Below, piece by piece: positions 7,201 through 8,116 of a DNA stretch of 8,116 nt. Numbering within the stretch: position 1 is the first letter of the stretch; every line of letters begins with the position of its first letter. The position numbers were made by a program, and so were the translations under genes. Source of the stretch: Minisyncoccota bacterium (GTDB lineage: Bacteria > Patescibacteriota > Minisyncoccia > Phycocordibacterales > JACZSL01); assembly GCA_028280145.1 (NCBI GenBank), contig JANQMM010000014.1:1-8116 (forward strand), given 5' to 3'. The notes beneath the pieces were generated by a model. It was not told the DNA's origin. It worked only from the letters and a program-made list of their open reading frames with translations, and searched no databases.

Positions 7201-8116
7201 TTGCAAATGTTGATGATGCCGTCGTGCTTGTTGCGATCAACCACCCTACATTTGGCGAAGAAGATGCGGAAAGCGCACCCACTTCATTTCCATACAGGAA
7301 TGCGCCCGCAGGAAAACTGGTTGCACCGGTGCCTCCGCGAGAAACAGCAAGTGTGCCAACAGTATCACTTAAAGCGACATTGAGAGAACTGGTTGCAATA
7401 TCTATCCAATCAGCGCCATCATAGCTTAGTAGCGCACCATAGACCGGGGAGGTCAGGCTAACATCTTGAATATCATTCAGGGAAACGTTTGTAGCGCTTA
7501 CAATGCAGGTGCCATTTACCGACACACAACCCGTTTCCACATTAATACCGTGTCCAAACGTGCTCGTTGCATTATCACCACCCCGAATCACTGTTTGGTT
7601 TGTGTTGCCAACATATATGCGATCACTTGCGGTAAGTTGTGAGGTTGATGCGTGTACCAATGTTGTCTGACCATTTACATCAAGTGTGCCGCCCGCTTCA
7701 ATATTGTCAAAAAGAGACGCGCCGATAACTTCAAAGATATATCCTGTTGATGTAGTTGCGCTTCCACCAATGATCACAACGATCCCATTGTCTGTTGGGT
7801 ACTGTGCAAGATCGTCCGTCGAGGTCGCCCAGAGTCCTGACCCACCTCCTCCTCCTGCAACATCTGCTCCACAGTTCCATCCGCCGATGCCATCGGCTTT
7901 TGGTACTTGTCCATTCGCACAACTAAGATTTACCACTGTGGACGATGCAAGAAGTCGTGTATCAAAACGCAAGTCAGTGTAGAAAAGATTGCTTCCTTCT
8001 ATCAGATCATCAGTATTGATAGAAAGTGAACTCGTTGCAATCTGCGTTACGGCACTTCCCGCACCACCAATAAAAAGTTGATTATTGGTAATGCTGGTTA
8101 GGCCGGTTCCTCCCCG
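4274..8116 (-). CDS. Giant fibre-like surface protein, C-terminal 1280 residues (N-terminus outside window)
   Basis: The frame is open from base 8116 to a TAG at 4276-4274. A TTG at 7972 is not the start, because the 48 codons before it continue the same style (RGGTG at the edge, EGSNLFYT). Numbering from the edge: residues 1-670 are fibre modules with two RGGTG motifs (1, 260), two GIGxTxP motifs (about 369 and 480), ATSTFA repeats, and three GCVxVxGxC cassettes (about 196, 313, 546). About 668-818 looks like a C1q/TNF jelly roll (FLEDGMYLLIGTLGHEND). About 823-963 is a module starting ADLAEIYYS, with GIVSTEPGLVIG and ending FVNPHW. A possible amphipathic segment follows at about 990-1055. 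About 1083-1168 is an Ig-like DUF5011-type domain (ALIERGATYNDLGV ... YRVTDTDGNVS). Residues 1169-1280 are a Glu-rich tail: 41 Glu, 4 Asp, no Lys, Arg or His. No S74 chaperone, LPXTG motif or membrane segment is visible. It is likely a secreted trimeric-type fibre or adhesin; the function is inferred. Confidence 0.9.
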   Translation of the reverse strand, partial: RGGTGLTSITNNQLFIGGAGSAVTQIATSSLSINTDDLIEGSNLFYTDLRFDTRLLASSTVVNLSCANGQVPKADGIGGWNCGADVAGGGGGSGLWATSTDDLAQYPTDNGIVVIIGGSATTSTGYIFEVIGASLFDNIEAGGTLDVNGQTTLVHASTSQLTASDRIYVGNTNQTVIRGGDNATSTFGHGINVETGCVSVNGTCIVSATNVSLNDIQDVSLTSPVYGALLSYDGADWIDIATSSLNVALSDTVGTLAVSRGGTGATSFPAGAFLYGNEVGALSASSSPNVGWLIATSTTASSTFANSIELTGGCVFVSGECLTNNTTYTSLSDTPLSLVANAIQYVNGAGDALEQTANFVFDAANQALGIGVTNPEYTLQTSSSTDGSVLFEDTSMDNEAADIFLRKSRGAGGIQTGDELGSIQFTGFDLSGYNTGASIDVVTEGSIAVGQTPSSIRFSTDDLSGNFAERVRITPNGDFGIGTTSPTSRLTVVGDSFLGGDVVATGTLSVYGTATSTFAGGVEGVALDITGSATSTFAGGIALSEGCVTVGGECLSNVDQFTDLTDTPVTIVDNRVHYGSGGSLVTSANLTFDGTTLTTANLSVTGTTGTSTFASNIDVLGNASSTNVYVANRFDGAGLTNCTATTTKLQWNAGTGQFECNNDQGAESAVHAYDSTGGVSITTTQTPINLDATTTEGTAFSVSFANDEITFLEDGMYLLIGTLGHENDQGTGGVTRTRTELNFQASTSPSGFADVPGAECDAYTREENAANETVGGCTTSYVQEYSAGDRVRITVRKYLTTTVQTAAEGSGITIVKLSDETGADLAEIYYSKDYSISSGDIVGVDKTSPVGGIKTTTSYQEDMLGIVSTEPGLVIGNNQDFEDRRGIAVALTGRVLTKVNIEGGAIEPGDPITSSSVSGVGMKATKPGHVVGIALEGYSEADAMLDGELGGTTRIMVFVNPHWYGGDPERFGDWFNFEDAVIAEGEAEEELTGMRKVVYEILESLGGVLERGTLTISELFADRIVVKNAEIREAVLGKATVTDLSVENSLEMVDRATGKTFCMVLVDGVLDPQEGSCRELQVTSGSDAPVIEIVGNNPALIERGATYNDLGVNISDDRDLNLGVDIFLNGLEVSQIAIDTASSTEHLITYRVTDTDGNVSEATRRVIVGEGESGTSLPEEEAVASTTEDVIEIEEETVVLTEEEETTSTTTSEEIIEIVPEENVQEEVEEVTEEESSEMETTLPEEETEESIEISPEDIANEETAQEDTVSSAEELNDEV
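4294..4298 (-). promoter_or_regulatory. Shine-Dalgarno GGAGG setting the start at 4287
   Basis: GGAGG lies 6 bases before the ATG at 4287, inside the acidic-tail codons (Glu-Glu) of the upstream giant gene. Its position supports the longest start of the 445-residue protein and a 14-base overlap between the two genes. Confidence 0.75.
6498..6577. repeat. Direct DNA repeat encoding tandem ATSTFAGG cassettes
   Basis: Bases 6498-6520 and 6555-6577 are near-identical 23-mers sharing the core GCAAATGTTGATGT; a related copy lies at about 7202 and a weaker one at about 6273. They encode the ATSTFAGG-type repeats in the fibre part of the giant protein. Conservation at DNA level, beyond what the protein needs, suggests fairly recent duplication or recombination between cassettes. 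Confidence 0.6.

Noticed and set aside
6240..7760. Repeated short segments considered as a CRISPR array
   Set aside because: The repeats are imperfect, irregularly spaced, and lie within an open protein-coding frame.

Overview
The window reads as a stretch of chromosome from a Patescibacteria/CPR bacterium, most likely of the Parcubacteria group. This rests on recognisable protein style rather than a marker gene. The proteins are secreted, rich in Ser/Thr/Asn, and carry sequence habits typical of that group: repeated 'ATSTFAxGI...GCVxVxGxCL' cassettes, an 'FVNPHW' module, a mature N-terminus of the 'NLTFVSNTLSDSDLG' kind, and a 'SSNFIVRNPNF' start followed by 'FCYGDGVDxDN'. Stop codons are TAA, TAG and TGA, so the standard bacterial code (table 11) fits. 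All genes lie on the minus strand, so the transcriptional order is from high to low coordinates.

Layout in transcription order: (1) 8116-4274, the C-terminal 1280 residues of a very large fibre-like surface protein whose N-terminus is outside the window. It has tail-fibre-type modules, a C1q/TNF-like jelly-roll region, an FVNPHW module, an Ig-like (DUF5011-type) domain and an extremely acidic tail. (2) 4287-2950, a secreted 445-residue beta-rich protein whose C-terminal domain resembles a WxL-type surface domain but lacks the WxL motif. (3) 2990-1920 and (4) 1912-614, two paralogous signal-peptide/two-Ig-domain/transmembrane proteins of the DUF916 (WxL-interacting protein) type. Genes 1-4 overlap or are 7 bases apart, and genes 2 and 3 have strong Shine-Dalgarno sequences embedded in the preceding gene, so they look like one translationally coupled operon. 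(5) 613-229 is a non-coding gap holding a short terminator-like hairpin, several other inverted repeats and a periodic set of DnaA-box-like motifs. (6) 228-1 is the first 76 residues of another secreted protein that runs off the left edge.

Working hypothesis: genes 1-4 encode a cell-surface assembly. The two membrane-anchored DUF916-like proteins would present or tether the secreted WxL-like protein and the giant acidic-tailed fibre, analogous to the csc/WxL loci of Gram-positive bacteria. The family-level resemblance is by eye. The functional link is inferred from order, coupling and shared architecture.
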